Translations under genes and position numbers: made by a program
The notes under the pieces: model-generated
Told to the model about the DNA's origin: nothing
What the model saw: the letters and a program-made list of their open reading frames with translations, nothing else
Database searches by the model: none
In this document: piece after piece, positions 52,573-62,037 of the stretch
Position numbering within the stretch: the first letter of the stretch is position 1
Layout: the number at the start of each line of letters is the position of its first letter
Source: a virus
Direction: 5' to 3' (one strand)
Virus record (IMG/VR): IMGVR_UViG_3300031857_015401
Span: 1-64,000 of that record
Length of the DNA stretch: 64,000 nt

Positions 52573-54206
52573 TTACAATAGGATTTTCTACAAGAAAAAT
52601 TGATAATGATTTTGTTGAGTTGTTAAAAAAAACTTCAGGGATACCTAAATGTGAAATTGTACCGGTCGAAAATAACGGTCAGTTTTCATTAACTGAAGTT
52701 TATAATAAAATAATAAACGACTCTTCAAACGATATTGTGGTATTGTGTCATGATGATATATATTTTGATACCAAAAATTGGGGAAATAAAATTTTAAACC
52801 ATTTTAAAAGAAATAAAGATTATGGTGTATTAGGTTTGGCTGGAACAACTAATATGCCAAAATCAGCAAAATGGTGGGAAGACTTTTCAAAAATGAAAGG
52901 TATTGTAAATCATGAACATGAAGGTAAAAAATGGGAATCAAAATATTCGGCAAGTAAAGGAAACCAATTAGACGACGTTGTTTTAGTTGATGGTCTTTTT
53001 ATTGTTATTAACAAACAAAATATTAAAAAAAATTTTAATGAAGGCATAAAAGGATTTCATTTTTATGATGTTGATTTTTCTTTTAGAAATTTTATAGACG
53101 GTGTTAAAATTGGTGTTATGTATGATGTCAGAGTCACCCATAAATCAATTGGTCAAACAAACGAACAGTGGGAAAAAAATAGAGAGGTGTTCGCTGAAAA
53201 ATATAAAGACATATTACCCGTTAAGGTTAAAAGAAATTTGAACATAGATTCACCATTAAAAGTTTTACTTTCTTGTTTATTTTTTAAAACATTTACCGGT
53301 TCAGAAATGTATGTTTATGAATTAGCAAGAGGTTTAAAAAAATTAAATTGTGATGTTACTGTTTTATCTGACATTAATGGACCGTTATCACAAATTGCAA
53401 AATCACAAGGGATTAAAGTTTTAGGTTTTAACGACGCCCCCGGTTATAAAATGGGAGACGGAAAATGGGGATTTAATACTCCACAAGGAGTTCAACCATC
53501 ACAACCAAATATGTTATATAAAATGGGTGAGGTTGATTTTGACATTATCCATACACAACATACACCAATAACAAACCAAATGTGTCAAATGTACCCAAAC
53601 GTTGATAAAATATCAACAATACATTCTGAAGTTATAGAATTAGAAAATCCGGTTTTAAATGAATCAATCAAAAAATATATTTGTATTAGACCTGAAATAC
53701 AAGAACATATTACAAATAATTTTAACATCGACATTAATAACACTGAAGTGATTTACAACCCAATAGATACTGATAGATTTAACACAAAAAATACAAAAGA
53801 CGATGGGTATATTTTATTTGTTGGGACGTTAGATTATTTAAGAGAAAACACAATTAAAGATTTAGTTGAATATACAAAATCAATAGGTAAAGAATTTTGG
53901 TTGGTTGGTGAAAATAAATCAAACTATTTAGAAGATTTATTAAAATCAGAACACGTAAAACATTATGATGCAACAAATAAAGTTGAGAATTTTGTAAAAA
54001 ATTGTAGTGAGACTGCGGGCATACTTTTAGGAAGAACAACTATTGAGGGTTGGATGTGTGGAAAACCTGGTTGGATTTATAATGTAGATGAATCTGGATA
54101 TATTTTAAATAAAGAAAAGTTTGACATTCCTAAAGATATTAATAAATTTAATTCTTTAGAAGTATCAAAAAAAATAAAAGAAGAGTATATAAAAATTTTA
54201 AACTAA
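52569..54206 (+). CDS. Two-domain glycosyltransferase: GT2-like + GT4-like fusion
   Basis: 545 aa. The N-terminal domain (1 to about 215) is GT-A-like, starting ITIGFSTRKIDNDFVELLKK and carrying IVVLCHDDIYFDTKNW with the acidic DD pair that binds metal-nucleotide, then DVDFSFRNFI. The C-terminal domain (about 220-545) is GT-B-like with TGSEMYVYELARGLKKLN, VIYNPIDTDRFN and LFVGTLDYLRENTIKDLVEY, typical of GT4. Two different transfers in one chain could add two sugars in sequence. Neither donor can be inferred. Confidence 0.8.
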   Translation: MITIGFSTRKIDNDFVELLKKTSGIPKCEIVPVENNGQFSLTEVYNKIINDSSNDIVVLCHDDIYFDTKNWGNKILNHFKRNKDYGVLGLAGTTNMPKSAKWWEDFSKMKGIVNHEHEGKKWESKYSASKGNQLDDVVLVDGLFIVINKQNIKKNFNEGIKGFHFYDVDFSFRNFIDGVKIGVMYDVRVTHKSIGQTNEQWEKNREVFAEKYKDILPVKVKRNLNIDSPLKVLLSCLFFKTFTGSEMYVYELARGLKKLNCDVTVLSDINGPLSQIAKSQGIKVLGFNDAPGYKMGDGKWGFNTPQGVQPSQPNMLYKMGEVDFDIIHTQHTPITNQMCQMYPNVDKISTIHSEVIELENPVLNESIKKYICIRPEIQEHITNNFNIDINNTEVIYNPIDTDRFNTKNTKDDGYILFVGTLDYLRENTIKDLVEYTKSIGKEFWLVGENKSNYLEDLLKSEHVKHYDATNKVENFVKNCSETAGILLGRTTIEGWMCGKPGWIYNVDESGYILNKEKFDIPKDINKFNSLEVSKKIKEEYIKILN

Positions 54207-55210
54207 TGAAAATATTATTTTGTCTTGGGACTAGGCCTGAGTGGTTAAAAATAAAACCCCTTATAAATATTTTAGATAAAAAAAATTACGATATTTTTTT
54301 TACTGGTCAACATCAAGATTTATTAAAAGACTTAGAATTTGATTACAACGTTAATGTTATAAACAATAAAAATCGACTTGATGATATTATTATTTCATGT
54401 ATGTTAAATTTTCCTACAGAAAAATACGATTACGTTTTAGTACAAGGAGACACTGGTTCTGCCTTAGGGTGTGCGTTGGCAGCATATAATAGAAAAATAA
54501 AATTAATACATTTAGAAGCAGGACTTAGAACTTATGATTTAGAAAACCCATATCCCGAAGAGTCTTATAGACAAATAATATCAAGAATATCGTCAATTAA
54601 TTTATGTCCAACAAACGTTTCTTTTAATAATTTAACAAATGAAAAAGTTTCGGGTAAAACATATGTTGTTGGTAACACTGTTTTAGATAATTTAATAGAT
54701 TTAAAAGAAAAATCTAATTATGGTGATGACGTTTTAGTTACTTTACATAGAAGAGAAAACCATGACATTATGGATAGATGGTTTTTAGAATTAAATAAAC
54801 TATCAAAAAAGTACCCTAATTTAAATTTTATTTTACCAATACACCCAAACCCAAATGTTCAAAAATACAAAAACATTTTAGATAAAAAAATTAAAGTTGT
54901 TAATCCATTATCACACGGTGATTTAATTAAAATTTTATTAAATTGTAAATTTGTTATTACTGATAGTGGAGGTATTCAAGAAGAAGCAACATTTTTAAAT
55001 AAAAAATCTATAGTTTGTAGAAAAACAACAGAAAGACCTGAAGGTATAAGTACCGGTCATTTATTTTTATGTAATGAAACAAAAAATTTAGATGAGTTGG
55101 TTTACATAATTAATAAAAATTATTATATTAATAATGAATGTCCATATGGTAATGGAACTTCATCAAAGCAAATAATAGAAATTTTAAAAAATGATTACAG
55201 TAATCCTTAA
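54206..55210 (+). CDS. wecB: UDP-N-acetylglucosamine 2-epimerase
   Basis: 334 aa. Family signature pieces: LGTRPEWLKIKPLI at the start, QGDTGSALGCALAAY, HLEAGLRTYDLENPYPEE, TLHRREN and TDSGGIQEEATFL. These match non-hydrolysing UDP-GlcNAc 2-epimerases (WecB), which produce UDP-ManNAc. The length is slightly below WecB's usual 370. The product would feed the surrounding glycosyltransferases. It begins on a TAATG overlap and its end overlaps the next glycosyltransferase by 20 bases. Confidence 0.88.
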   Translation: MKILFCLGTRPEWLKIKPLINILDKKNYDIFFTGQHQDLLKDLEFDYNVNVINNKNRLDDIIISCMLNFPTEKYDYVLVQGDTGSALGCALAAYNRKIKLIHLEAGLRTYDLENPYPEESYRQIISRISSINLCPTNVSFNNLTNEKVSGKTYVVGNTVLDNLIDLKEKSNYGDDVLVTLHRRENHDIMDRWFLELNKLSKKYPNLNFILPIHPNPNVQKYKNILDKKIKVVNPLSHGDLIKILLNCKFVITDSGGIQEEATFLNKKSIVCRKTTERPEGISTGHLFLCNETKNLDELVYIINKNYYINNECPYGNGTSSKQIIEILKNDYSNP

Positions 55211-55919
55211 TGGTTATAAAAGATCTTCTCATTTTGAGAGACAATTAAATGCAATAAAGTCACAAACATTAAGACCTAAAGAAATAATGTTATGGCAAAA
55301 TAAAGGTGAGGATTTTGAGATATCTTTAACCGAACAAACAACACACGCAAATTGTAATAAAAATTTAGGTGTTTGGGCTAGATTTGCATTTGCATTAAAT
55401 GCAAAAACAGAATATGTTTGTATTTTTGATGATGACACAATACCTGGTACAAAATGGTTAGAAAACTGTTATAATACAATACAAACAAATGATGGTTTAT
55501 TAGGAACTATTGGTGTAAAATTTTTAGATAAAAATAATTACGTTTCTAATGTTAGGGTTGGTTGGGACAGACCAAATAATCAAACAGAAGTAGTTGATAT
55601 TGTTGGTCATTCTTGGTTTTTTAAAAGAGAAGATTTGGCAACTTTTTGGAGAGAGTTACCTGATTTAAATCACAATACTTTAGTTGGTGAGGATATGCAT
55701 TTTTCATACACGTTACAAAAGTACACAAATAAAAAAACATACGTTCCTCCGCACCCACCGTCTGATATGGAAATGTGGGGTAGTAAACCTGACACCGCAT
55801 GGACAATTGGTACGGATTCGGCAGCAATATCAAAAGATTGGTCAAACATGAACGCTATGAACCAAGCGTTTATAGGATATATAAATAAAGGATTTAAAAT
55901 ATTAAAAGATAATATATGA
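55191..55919 (+). CDS. Glycosyltransferase, GT2-like (GT-A fold)
   Basis: 242 aa. The start MITVILNGYKRSSHFERQLN and the segment YVCIFDDDTIPGTKWLENCY with the FDDDT acid motif (about 78-82) are GT2-like, followed by VGHSWFFKREDLATFW and VGEDMHFSYTLQKY near the catalytic base region. Adds an unknown sugar. It overlaps wecB by 20 bases and couples to the next gene by ATGA. Confidence 0.8.
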   Translation: MITVILNGYKRSSHFERQLNAIKSQTLRPKEIMLWQNKGEDFEISLTEQTTHANCNKNLGVWARFAFALNAKTEYVCIFDDDTIPGTKWLENCYNTIQTNDGLLGTIGVKFLDKNNYVSNVRVGWDRPNNQTEVVDIVGHSWFFKREDLATFWRELPDLNHNTLVGEDMHFSYTLQKYTNKKTYVPPHPPSDMEMWGSKPDTAWTIGTDSAAISKDWSNMNAMNQAFIGYINKGFKILKDNI

Positions 55920-56704
55920 AAACATTTATATCGGACTTTAATAAAATTAAAAAATTTATTGAAAATAACGTAAATTTTTCATTTACAAGATTTTCTGATG
56001 GAGAACTTTTTGTATTACAAAACAAAAGATTAGAACTTAATGAGGATCATTATATTATTGGAAACAGTAGAGGAGGTGGGTGGTACAATAAAGAAGAACA
56101 AAAAACTTTTATACCTGGTGAACATGAATTTTATAGAAAAAAATTAGAAGAGTCTCTACAATGCAATTTACCTAATTTTTATCGTGGCATATGTACAAGA
56201 CCTGATGTTGATTTAGAAACCTTTAATTGGATGGTTAATTTAGCAGGTGGAGATAGTGAAACACTTACTTGGTCTAATCTACTAATAAATGGTAATTACG
56301 AAAGATATTTAAATGAAATAGTTCCTTTATTTAAAAACAAAGAAATTATTTTTATTGTTAATGAAAGTGCTAATTTTGATAAATTACCTTTTATAGTTAA
56401 AAAAGATTTTAGAGTTGGTACAAACTGTTTTATTAATAATTATGACTTAATAGAAACAATTAAATCTTATATTATTGAAAACAATATTGAAAATCATTTA
56501 TTTTTGGTTTCAGCGGCTAGTTTTAGTAATTTATTAATTCACGAATTACATAAATTATCAAATAAAAACACATATTTAGAAATTGGTAGTACGTTGAATC
56601 CATTGATGGGTATGGAAGGTTGGAAAGGTAGTCGTGGTTATTTACGAGAATATTGGTTGGGTCAAAATAGAAATTATTTAAATATGGATTGTTTATGGAA
56701 TTAA
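55916..56704 (+). CDS. Glycosyltransferase with GT-D fold
   Basis: 262 aa. Near the N-terminus FSFTRFSDGELFVLQ carries the conserved (R)..DGE signature of the GT-D family (formerly DUF1792). The metal-binding DGE is at about 28-30. Known members transfer sugars in bacterial glycoprotein or polysaccharide assembly. It is followed by an overlapping acetyltransferase. Family assignment is fairly confident; substrate unknown. Confidence 0.72.
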   Translation: MKTFISDFNKIKKFIENNVNFSFTRFSDGELFVLQNKRLELNEDHYIIGNSRGGGWYNKEEQKTFIPGEHEFYRKKLEESLQCNLPNFYRGICTRPDVDLETFNWMVNLAGGDSETLTWSNLLINGNYERYLNEIVPLFKNKEIIFIVNESANFDKLPFIVKKDFRVGTNCFINNYDLIETIKSYIIENNIENHLFLVSAASFSNLLIHELHKLSNKNTYLEIGSTLNPLMGMEGWKGSRGYLREYWLGQNRNYLNMDCLWN

Positions 56705-57102
56705 AATTAGTTAAAAACAAAAAAAAATATTACGAATTTATTCGTAATATGAGGATACATCCTGATAACGAGTCGGGATTTTTAGAAAAAGTCAACATAA
56801 CTTCAGAACAACAAGAAAATTATATGAAAAAATATAATGATTGTTATTATGTTGCCATTTTAAATGAAAGTCCTGTTGGGTATGTTGGTGTTGTTGACAA
56901 TGATATAAGAATTTGTACAGACCCTTCATATAAAAAAACAGGTGCCGGAACTTTTATGTTAAATGAAATAATGAAATTATATCCAAATGCAACTGCAAAA
57001 ATATTAAAAGATAATGTTGCAAGTTTGTCTCTTTTTAAAAAATGTAATTTTACTATTGTTAATGACGATGAAAATCTTTATTATTTAAAATATGGAATAT
57101 AG
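56695..57102 (+). CDS. GNAT-family N-acetyltransferase
   Basis: 135 aa from ATG 56695 (MELKLVKNKKKYYEF); a TTG two codons earlier is also possible. The GNAT fold is indicated by YVAILNESPVGYVGVVDN, then DPSYKKTGAGTFMLNEIMKL (acetyl-CoA binding region) and SLSLFKKCNFTIV. It probably N-acetylates an aminosugar, matching the adjacent DegT-type aminotransferase. It overlaps the neighbours on both sides. Confidence 0.75.
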   Translation: MELKLVKNKKKYYEFIRNMRIHPDNESGFLEKVNITSEQQENYMKKYNDCYYVAILNESPVGYVGVVDNDIRICTDPSYKKTGAGTFMLNEIMKLYPNATAKILKDNVASLSLFKKCNFTIVNDDENLYYLKYGI

Positions 57103-57757
57103 AAGACCAAAAAACAACCCATACAAAGTTGTACAAATGTTTGAAGAGGAGGTTGCGGATTATACAGGTGCACCTTATGCCGTTTCTGTTGATAACTGTA
57201 CTAATGCATTATTTTTATGTTTAAAATACTTAAAAAATGTAAATTTTTTAGATAATGCAACACCAATAACAATACCATCTAAAACATACTTGTCTGTACC
57301 ACAATCAATTATTCATGCTGGTTTTATGCCAATATTTGATACAAGGGATAAATCTAACAATTGGCAAGGAATTTATAAATTAGAACCATTACCTATATAC
57401 GATTCAGCAAAAAGATTTACATCTAATATGTACATACACGGAACATTTATGTGTTTATCTTTTCATATAAAAAAACATTTAAAGATTGGTAAAGGCGGTA
57501 TGATTTTAACAGACAATAAAGATGCTGTTGAGTGGTTTAAAAAGGCTAGGTATGAAGGTCGTGGTGAAAAACTTTACCACGAGGACGATATAGATATGTT
57601 AGGGTGGAATATGTATATGACCCCACAACAAGCATCTCACGGATTATCACTTATGCAAAATTATCCATTAAACGTTCCTGATCTTGGAGAAAATAATGGG
57701 TATAGAGATTTAACAGAATTTACTGTTTTTAAAAATTATAAAAAAATAACAAAATGA
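57092..57757 (+). CDS. Short DegT/DnrJ/EryC1-type sugar aminotransferase
   Basis: 221 aa. Elements: VDNCTNALFLCLKYL (PLP pocket), ITIPSKTYLSVPQSIIHAGF, PIYDSAKRF (Asp binding the pyridinium) and LSFHIKKHLKIGKGGMIL, where one of the paired lysines should bind PLP. These match the DegT sugar aminotransferase large domain. The full family is about 370 aa, so the C-terminal small domain is mostly missing. It resembles the gene at 61312. It would transaminate a keto-sugar if active. Confidence 0.75.
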   Translation: MEYRRPKNNPYKVVQMFEEEVADYTGAPYAVSVDNCTNALFLCLKYLKNVNFLDNATPITIPSKTYLSVPQSIIHAGFMPIFDTRDKSNNWQGIYKLEPLPIYDSAKRFTSNMYIHGTFMCLSFHIKKHLKIGKGGMILTDNKDAVEWFKKARYEGRGEKLYHEDDIDMLGWNMYMTPQQASHGLSLMQNYPLNVPDLGENNGYRDLTEFTVFKNYKKITK

Positions 57758-58392
57758 AAAAAATAACAATCGAAAACAAAGAAGAGTGGAAAAAATACAT
57801 AATGAAAGAAGCGAATTATTCTTTACCTGATGAATGTAGAGGTGGATTATGTGTAGATGCAGGATGTAATATTGGTGATTTTCCTATGAATAATAAAAAT
57901 AGATTTGACAAATATATTTGCTATGACGTTTTTCAAGAAAATATAGATGAATGTAAAAAAAATACAGACACACTTGGTTGTATTGTAGAAATACATAAAA
58001 AAGCGGTTTGGTCAGAATCTGGAAAAAAAATTAACGTTATGGCTTATAGGCAAAACGAGAATGGAGATTTACAACATTTTGGTAATTCGGGAAATGTGGG
58101 TTGTATTGAAATTGTTGGTGATGGTGGTCAGGGATGGACTAAAGATAATGTAATCGATACTGTTGAAACTATTTGTATAGAAGATATAAAAAAAACATAT
58201 GGGAATATAAAACTGTTAAAGGTTGACGTTGAGGGGTCTGAATATAGTTTTTTACTTAACAAAGATCTATCAAATATTGATTATATTGTTGGTGAATTTC
58301 ATTTTGAAAAAGAAAAAAAAGACAATTTAGATTCTTGGATATGTAAAACACATGATAAGTTAGATGGTTACTACAAATTAAAAACAATATAA
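57754..58392 (+). CDS. FkbM-family SAM-dependent methyltransferase
   Basis: 212 aa. SAM motif I is LCVDAGCNIGDF (about 32-43); the FkbM signature appears as VETICIEDIKKTYG and KLLKVDVEGSEYSFLL, the acidic VDVEGSE being typical. FkbM enzymes O-methylate sugars or polyketides. Within the operon it likely methylates a sugar of the glycan. ATGA overlap with the aminotransferase. Confidence 0.8.
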   Translation: MKKITIENKEEWKKYIMKEANYSLPDECRGGLCVDAGCNIGDFPMNNKNRFDKYICYDVFQENIDECKKNTDTLGCIVEIHKKAVWSESGKKINVMAYRQNENGDLQHFGNSGNVGCIEIVGDGGQGWTKDNVIDTVETICIEDIKKTYGNIKLLKVDVEGSEYSFLLNKDLSNIDYIVGEFHFEKEKKDNLDSWICKTHDKLDGYYKLKTI

Positions 58393-58397
58393 AATTT

Positions 58398-58925
58398 ATG
58401 ATTATTGGTAATGATGTCGTTATTGATGATTTTGCAACTTTTAAAAGACCCGAATTAGTTGAAATTGGTAATCATGTATCGATAGATCATGGATTTTATT
58501 GCACAACTTCTTTAAATATTGGTGATTATGTGCACATATCACCCTATGTTACTTGTATTGGTGGGTCTCAAGGTGTTTTTATAGCAAAAGGTTTTAATAA
58601 TATAATGTCGGGTGCTAGAATTATATGTAGTTCAGATAGATTTGATGATAGCGGACTTTTTGGTGCAATGATCCCTAAAAAATATAAAGGTAAACAAATA
58701 ACAAAACCAGTAATTATGGAAGAATTTTCAAATATTGGTACTAATTCTATTGTTTTACCCGGATCAATACTTAGAAAAGGTGTATTATTAGCTGCCGGTA
58801 GTTTGTTAATTGGGGATACAGAAGAATGGGGGGTATATAAAGGTAATCCCGCAAAATTAGTTAAAAAAATAGATGGGTCAAAAATCATAAATCAATCATT
58901 GAACTTAGGGTATAAAAATATTTAA
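58398..58925 (+). CDS. Hexapeptide-repeat acyl/acetyltransferase (left-handed beta helix)
   Basis: 175 aa. Imperfect hexad repeats run through VEIGNHVSIDHGFYC, LNIGDYVHISPYVTCIGG and ILRKGVLLAAGSLLIGD, ending YKGNPAKLVKKI, the NPA.lv motif closing the coil. This is the WbbJ/LbetaH fold of CoA-dependent O- or N-acyltransferases that modify sugars. It lies 5 bases after the methyltransferase. Confidence 0.82.
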   Translation: MIIGNDVVIDDFATFKRPELVEIGNHVSIDHGFYCTTSLNIGDYVHISPYVTCIGGSQGVFIAKGFNNIMSGARIICSSDRFDDSGLFGAMIPKKYKGKQITKPVIMEEFSNIGTNSIVLPGSILRKGVLLAAGSLLIGDTEEWGVYKGNPAKLVKKIDGSKIINQSLNLGYKNI

Positions 58926-58926
58926 T

Positions 58927-59823
58927 ATGTCAATAATAACTAATGGATTAACCCAAGACGGTTTTGGCGCTAGACTACAAAGAGCAATTAATACAATGTC
59001 ATTTACATTTTACTTAAATGATAAATATAATACAAACATAGAGTATGTTCATACTCCATTTTCATATGAAGGTTTTGGTGAAGATTTTAGTTTAGGTGAA
59101 AGGGATAGGGAAATAGGAGATAATAGATACCCATACGATGAAATAACAAGAGAAGGTTATTTAAAAAGAGCAAATTTATGGGATAGTTTTGTAAACTACC
59201 AGGGTAAAATAATTACAGATATAGATTTAAATACGTACAATATAATTGATGAATTCGATTACCAATATAATAAACTTTTTTACGATATCCATCAAGGAGA
59301 AACTAAAAATAATATTTATGTAGTCAAATATTTACAATCACAATTAAATAATGGTTTTATTAATTTTAATAATATTGATTTTTATTATGATCAGATAAAA
59401 AAAAGAATACCGATAATAGAAAAAGAACATAACAATGAAATTATAATTCATATAAGAAGAAAAGATGCTATTAATTTTGGGTATGATAGATTTTTATCTG
59501 ATGAATATTATTTGGATTTATTAGATAAGCTTAAATCTTTTAAAGAAAAATATAAAATAACTATTCATACACAAAGAAAAAATTTTGATTATAATAAATA
59601 TTGTGGTTGGGATATTTGTTATGACGATGAAATTGAAGACTACGACCTGTTTAAAAAAATGGTTAATTGTAAAGTTTTAGTTGTTGGTAAAAGTTCTTTT
59701 AGTATTGCAGCAGCAATGTTAAATAAAAATATTATTGTATATCCCGAACAACCAACAAGAAAACTTGATAGATGGATAAATAAAATAAACTTTTTTAATT
59801 TAATAGAAAATTATGGATTATAG
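58927..59823 (+). CDS. Fucosyltransferase-like glycosyltransferase (GT11/GT23-type, tentative)
   Basis: 298 aa. The start DGFGARLQRAINTMSFTFYL and the segment EIIIHIRRKDAINFGYDRFL resemble the G..G..LQR.. and HIRRGD-type donor motif of alpha-1,2/1,6-fucosyltransferases; KMVNCKVLVVGKSSFSIAAA fits the conserved C-terminal segment with a Ser-Ser-F pair. GDP-fucose or a related GDP-sugar donor is plausible, in line with the SDR at 62034. The K in place of G in HIRRKD weakens the call. Confidence 0.6.
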   Translation: MSIITNGLTQDGFGARLQRAINTMSFTFYLNDKYNTNIEYVHTPFSYEGFGEDFSLGERDREIGDNRYPYDEITREGYLKRANLWDSFVNYQGKIITDIDLNTYNIIDEFDYQYNKLFYDIHQGETKNNIYVVKYLQSQLNNGFINFNNIDFYYDQIKKRIPIIEKEHNNEIIIHIRRKDAINFGYDRFLSDEYYLDLLDKLKSFKEKYKITIHTQRKNFDYNKYCGWDICYDDEIEDYDLFKKMVNCKVLVVGKSSFSIAAAMLNKNIIVYPEQPTRKLDRWINKINFFNLIENYGL

Positions 59824-60649
59824 GTTGGTAAAAGTTGATAGCTATGGTAGTGGGTTTTTTGGTAATTTTTTTACCATTTTATCAAATATTATAGGTCACG
59901 AAAATAGTGGTTATTACCCGTATGTTAATATTAATAAATCCGTTTGGGCCAATGGGTATGACCCAAGATACGATTTGTCACCACCAGAAAACGCAGATAA
60001 CCCGTGGGATTGGTGGTTTGATCAACCAATTCCAAAAACCGATGATAATATACATTATTTACCATTTGTTGGAAACGCATATTTTCCAGCAAACACAAAA
60101 GTTTGGGGTAGAAATGATATACCATATGCTAAAAGTGTGTCAGATAAGTACATAAAAATTAAAGATCATATATTAGAAAAAATTAATGATTTTTATGAAA
60201 AAAATTTAAAAAATGAAATAGTTTTAGGTATTATGGCAAGAGGTGCCGAAATGGGGATATGCCATCCAGAATATGGGAATCAAGGAATAAATGATTGGAT
60301 TAATGAAACAAAAAAAATTATAAGTTTACATCCAGAAATTACTAAAATTTTTTTAGTAACTGAAGAATCTTATTATGTTGAAGAATTTAAAAAAGAATTT
60401 GACAATTTAATTTATATGACTGATGTATATAGAAGGACCACAGAATCTTTAGAAGACATTGTAAATTTTTCATTATTATATTGTTTAGTGACACCAAGAG
60501 AAAACCATAAAAAACTTTTAGGTGAAGAATGTTTAATTCAGGCTAAATTATTAAGTAGGTCCGATTATCTTTTAGTTAAACAATGTGGTACATCTTCAGC
60601 GGCGATATTTTTTGCCGATAATAATTTAAAAAACGTATTTTATATATAA
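59813..60649 (+). CDS. Putative glycosyltransferase, fucosyltransferase-like fold
   Basis: 278 aa, not firmly recognised. LGIMARGAEMGICHPEYG holds an R-G that resembles the donor-binding HxRGxD-type motif of fucosyltransferases, and QCGTSSAAIFFADNNLKNVF resembles their C-terminal segment. It overlaps the upstream fucosyltransferase-like gene by 11 bases. No direct evidence of activity. Confidence 0.5.
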   Translation: MDYRLVKVDSYGSGFFGNFFTILSNIIGHENSGYYPYVNINKSVWANGYDPRYDLSPPENADNPWDWWFDQPIPKTDDNIHYLPFVGNAYFPANTKVWGRNDIPYAKSVSDKYIKIKDHILEKINDFYEKNLKNEIVLGIMARGAEMGICHPEYGNQGINDWINETKKIISLHPEITKIFLVTEESYYVEEFKKEFDNLIYMTDVYRRTTESLEDIVNFSLLYCLVTPRENHKKLLGEECLIQAKLLSRSDYLLVKQCGTSSAAIFFADNNLKNVFYI

Positions 60650-60652
60650 AAA

Positions 60653-61303
60653 ATGAATAGAACAGAAATTATAAATCATATAATATCAAAATATAATTTT
60701 GATACATATTTGGAAATCGGAGTAAGTGACGTTAATTTAAACTTTAACCACATAAAAATAAAAAATAAAATTGGGGTTGACCCAAACCCTGATGTTTGGG
60801 GAATTGACTACAATATGACTTCTGACGATTTTTTTAAAATTAATAAACAAAAATTTGATATTATTTTCATTGATGGTATGCATGAGTTTCATTTTGTTTA
60901 TAGAGACATAATAAACTCATTAGATATACTAAACGAAAATGGGGTTATCGTTTTACACGATTGTAATCCCGAAAATGAAGTTATTCAAATGGTGCCGGAA
61001 ACAAAAGATGGTATTTGGACCAATCAAGAGTGGGTTGATTTTGCAGAAAATTGGAGAAAATTATCTGTTGATGGTAATTGGAGTGGTGATTGTTGGAAAG
61101 CCATTGTTAAATTTAGATCACTTCATAATAATTTTAAAACTTTTGTTATTGATACTGATTTTGGTGTGGGAATAATAACCAAATCTACTAAATCAGTAGA
61201 ACCATTAATATTAAATGAAGAATTAACATATAAAAATTTAGAAAAAAATAGAAAAGAATGGTTAAATCTTTTTTCTATTGATGATTTCATAAATAATATA
61301 TAA
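60653..61303 (+). CDS. Class I SAM-dependent methyltransferase (Methyltransf_24-type)
   Basis: 216 aa. Motif I is TYLEIGVSDVNLNFNH (about 18-33), then FDIIFIDGMHEFHFVYRDI and GVIVLHDCNPENEVI, the classical D.iFIDg.H and LHDc..p segments of sugar-O-methyltransferases such as Methyltransf_24 proteins. It lies within the glycan operon, 3 bases after its predecessor. Confidence 0.78.
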   Translation: MNRTEIINHIISKYNFDTYLEIGVSDVNLNFNHIKIKNKIGVDPNPDVWGIDYNMTSDDFFKINKQKFDIIFIDGMHEFHFVYRDIINSLDILNENGVIVLHDCNPENEVIQMVPETKDGIWTNQEWVDFAENWRKLSVDGNWSGDCWKAIVKFRSLHNNFKTFVIDTDFGVGIITKSTKSVEPLILNEELTYKNLEKNRKEWLNLFSIDDFINNI

Positions 61304-61311
61304 TTTTTATT

Positions 61312-62037
61312 ATGACAAAATATAAATACAATAGTTATGTATTAGGTAAAGTTCCTGAAAACTTACAAAGACCGGACATTTATAAACTAAAAGAGTCTGG
61401 TTATGACTTTAATGATGCCAGAGAAATTATAGATATTTTTGAAGAAAAAATTGCAAAATTTGCTGGATGTAAATTTGCAGTTTTGACTGATTGTTGCTCA
61501 CACGGACTATTTCTTTGTTTAAAATATATACAAAGAAAAAAAGAAATAGATGTTGATCAAAAAATTACTATACCTAATAGGACGTATATATCTGCACCAA
61601 TGCAAATTATACATTCAGGTTATAAAGTAAATTTTGAAGATATTGAATGGTCGGGGTTATATCAATTAAAACCAACAAGAATTTATGATAGTGCAGTAAG
61701 ATGGACAAAAAATATGTACGTCGGTAATAATGCGTTACAGGTTATTTCTTTTCAATTTAAAAAAAGAATCCCAATAGGAAAAGGAGGGGTTATATTAACC
61801 GATGATGAAGAAGCCGCCAAAATGTTAAAACTTATGAGTTACGATGGAAGGGATTTAACTGTACCATATGATGATGAAAACCATATAAAAACAATGGGAT
61901 ATCATATGTATATGACACCCGAAGATGCAGCTAGAGGAATACTTTTAATGGATCAAACACCTGAAATAAATGAAGACGCTTGTAATCATACAAATTATAT
62001 GGATGTTGAACAAATGTTAAAAAATATATCTTTATGA
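61312..62037 (+). CDS. Short DegT/DnrJ/EryC1-type sugar aminotransferase, paralogue
   Basis: 241 aa. It shares with the gene at 57092 the order of motifs: TDCCSHGLFLCLKYI, ITIPNRTYISAPMQIIHSGY, RIYDSAVRWTKNMY, SFQFKKRIPIGKGGVILTDD and HMYMTPEDAARGILLM. The matching parts and similar truncation of the C-terminal domain point to duplication. K in the FKKRIPIGKGG segment should form the PLP Schiff base. ATGA coupling to the next SDR gene. Confidence 0.75.
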   Translation: MTKYKYNSYVLGKVPENLQRPDIYKLKESGYDFNDAREIIDIFEEKIAKFAGCKFAVLTDCCSHGLFLCLKYIQRKKEIDVDQKITIPNRTYISAPMQIIHSGYKVNFEDIEWSGLYQLKPTRIYDSAVRWTKNMYVGNNALQVISFQFKKRIPIGKGGVILTDDEEAAKMLKLMSYDGRDLTVPYDDENHIKTMGYHMYMTPEDAARGILLMDQTPEINEDACNHTNYMDVEQMLKNISL

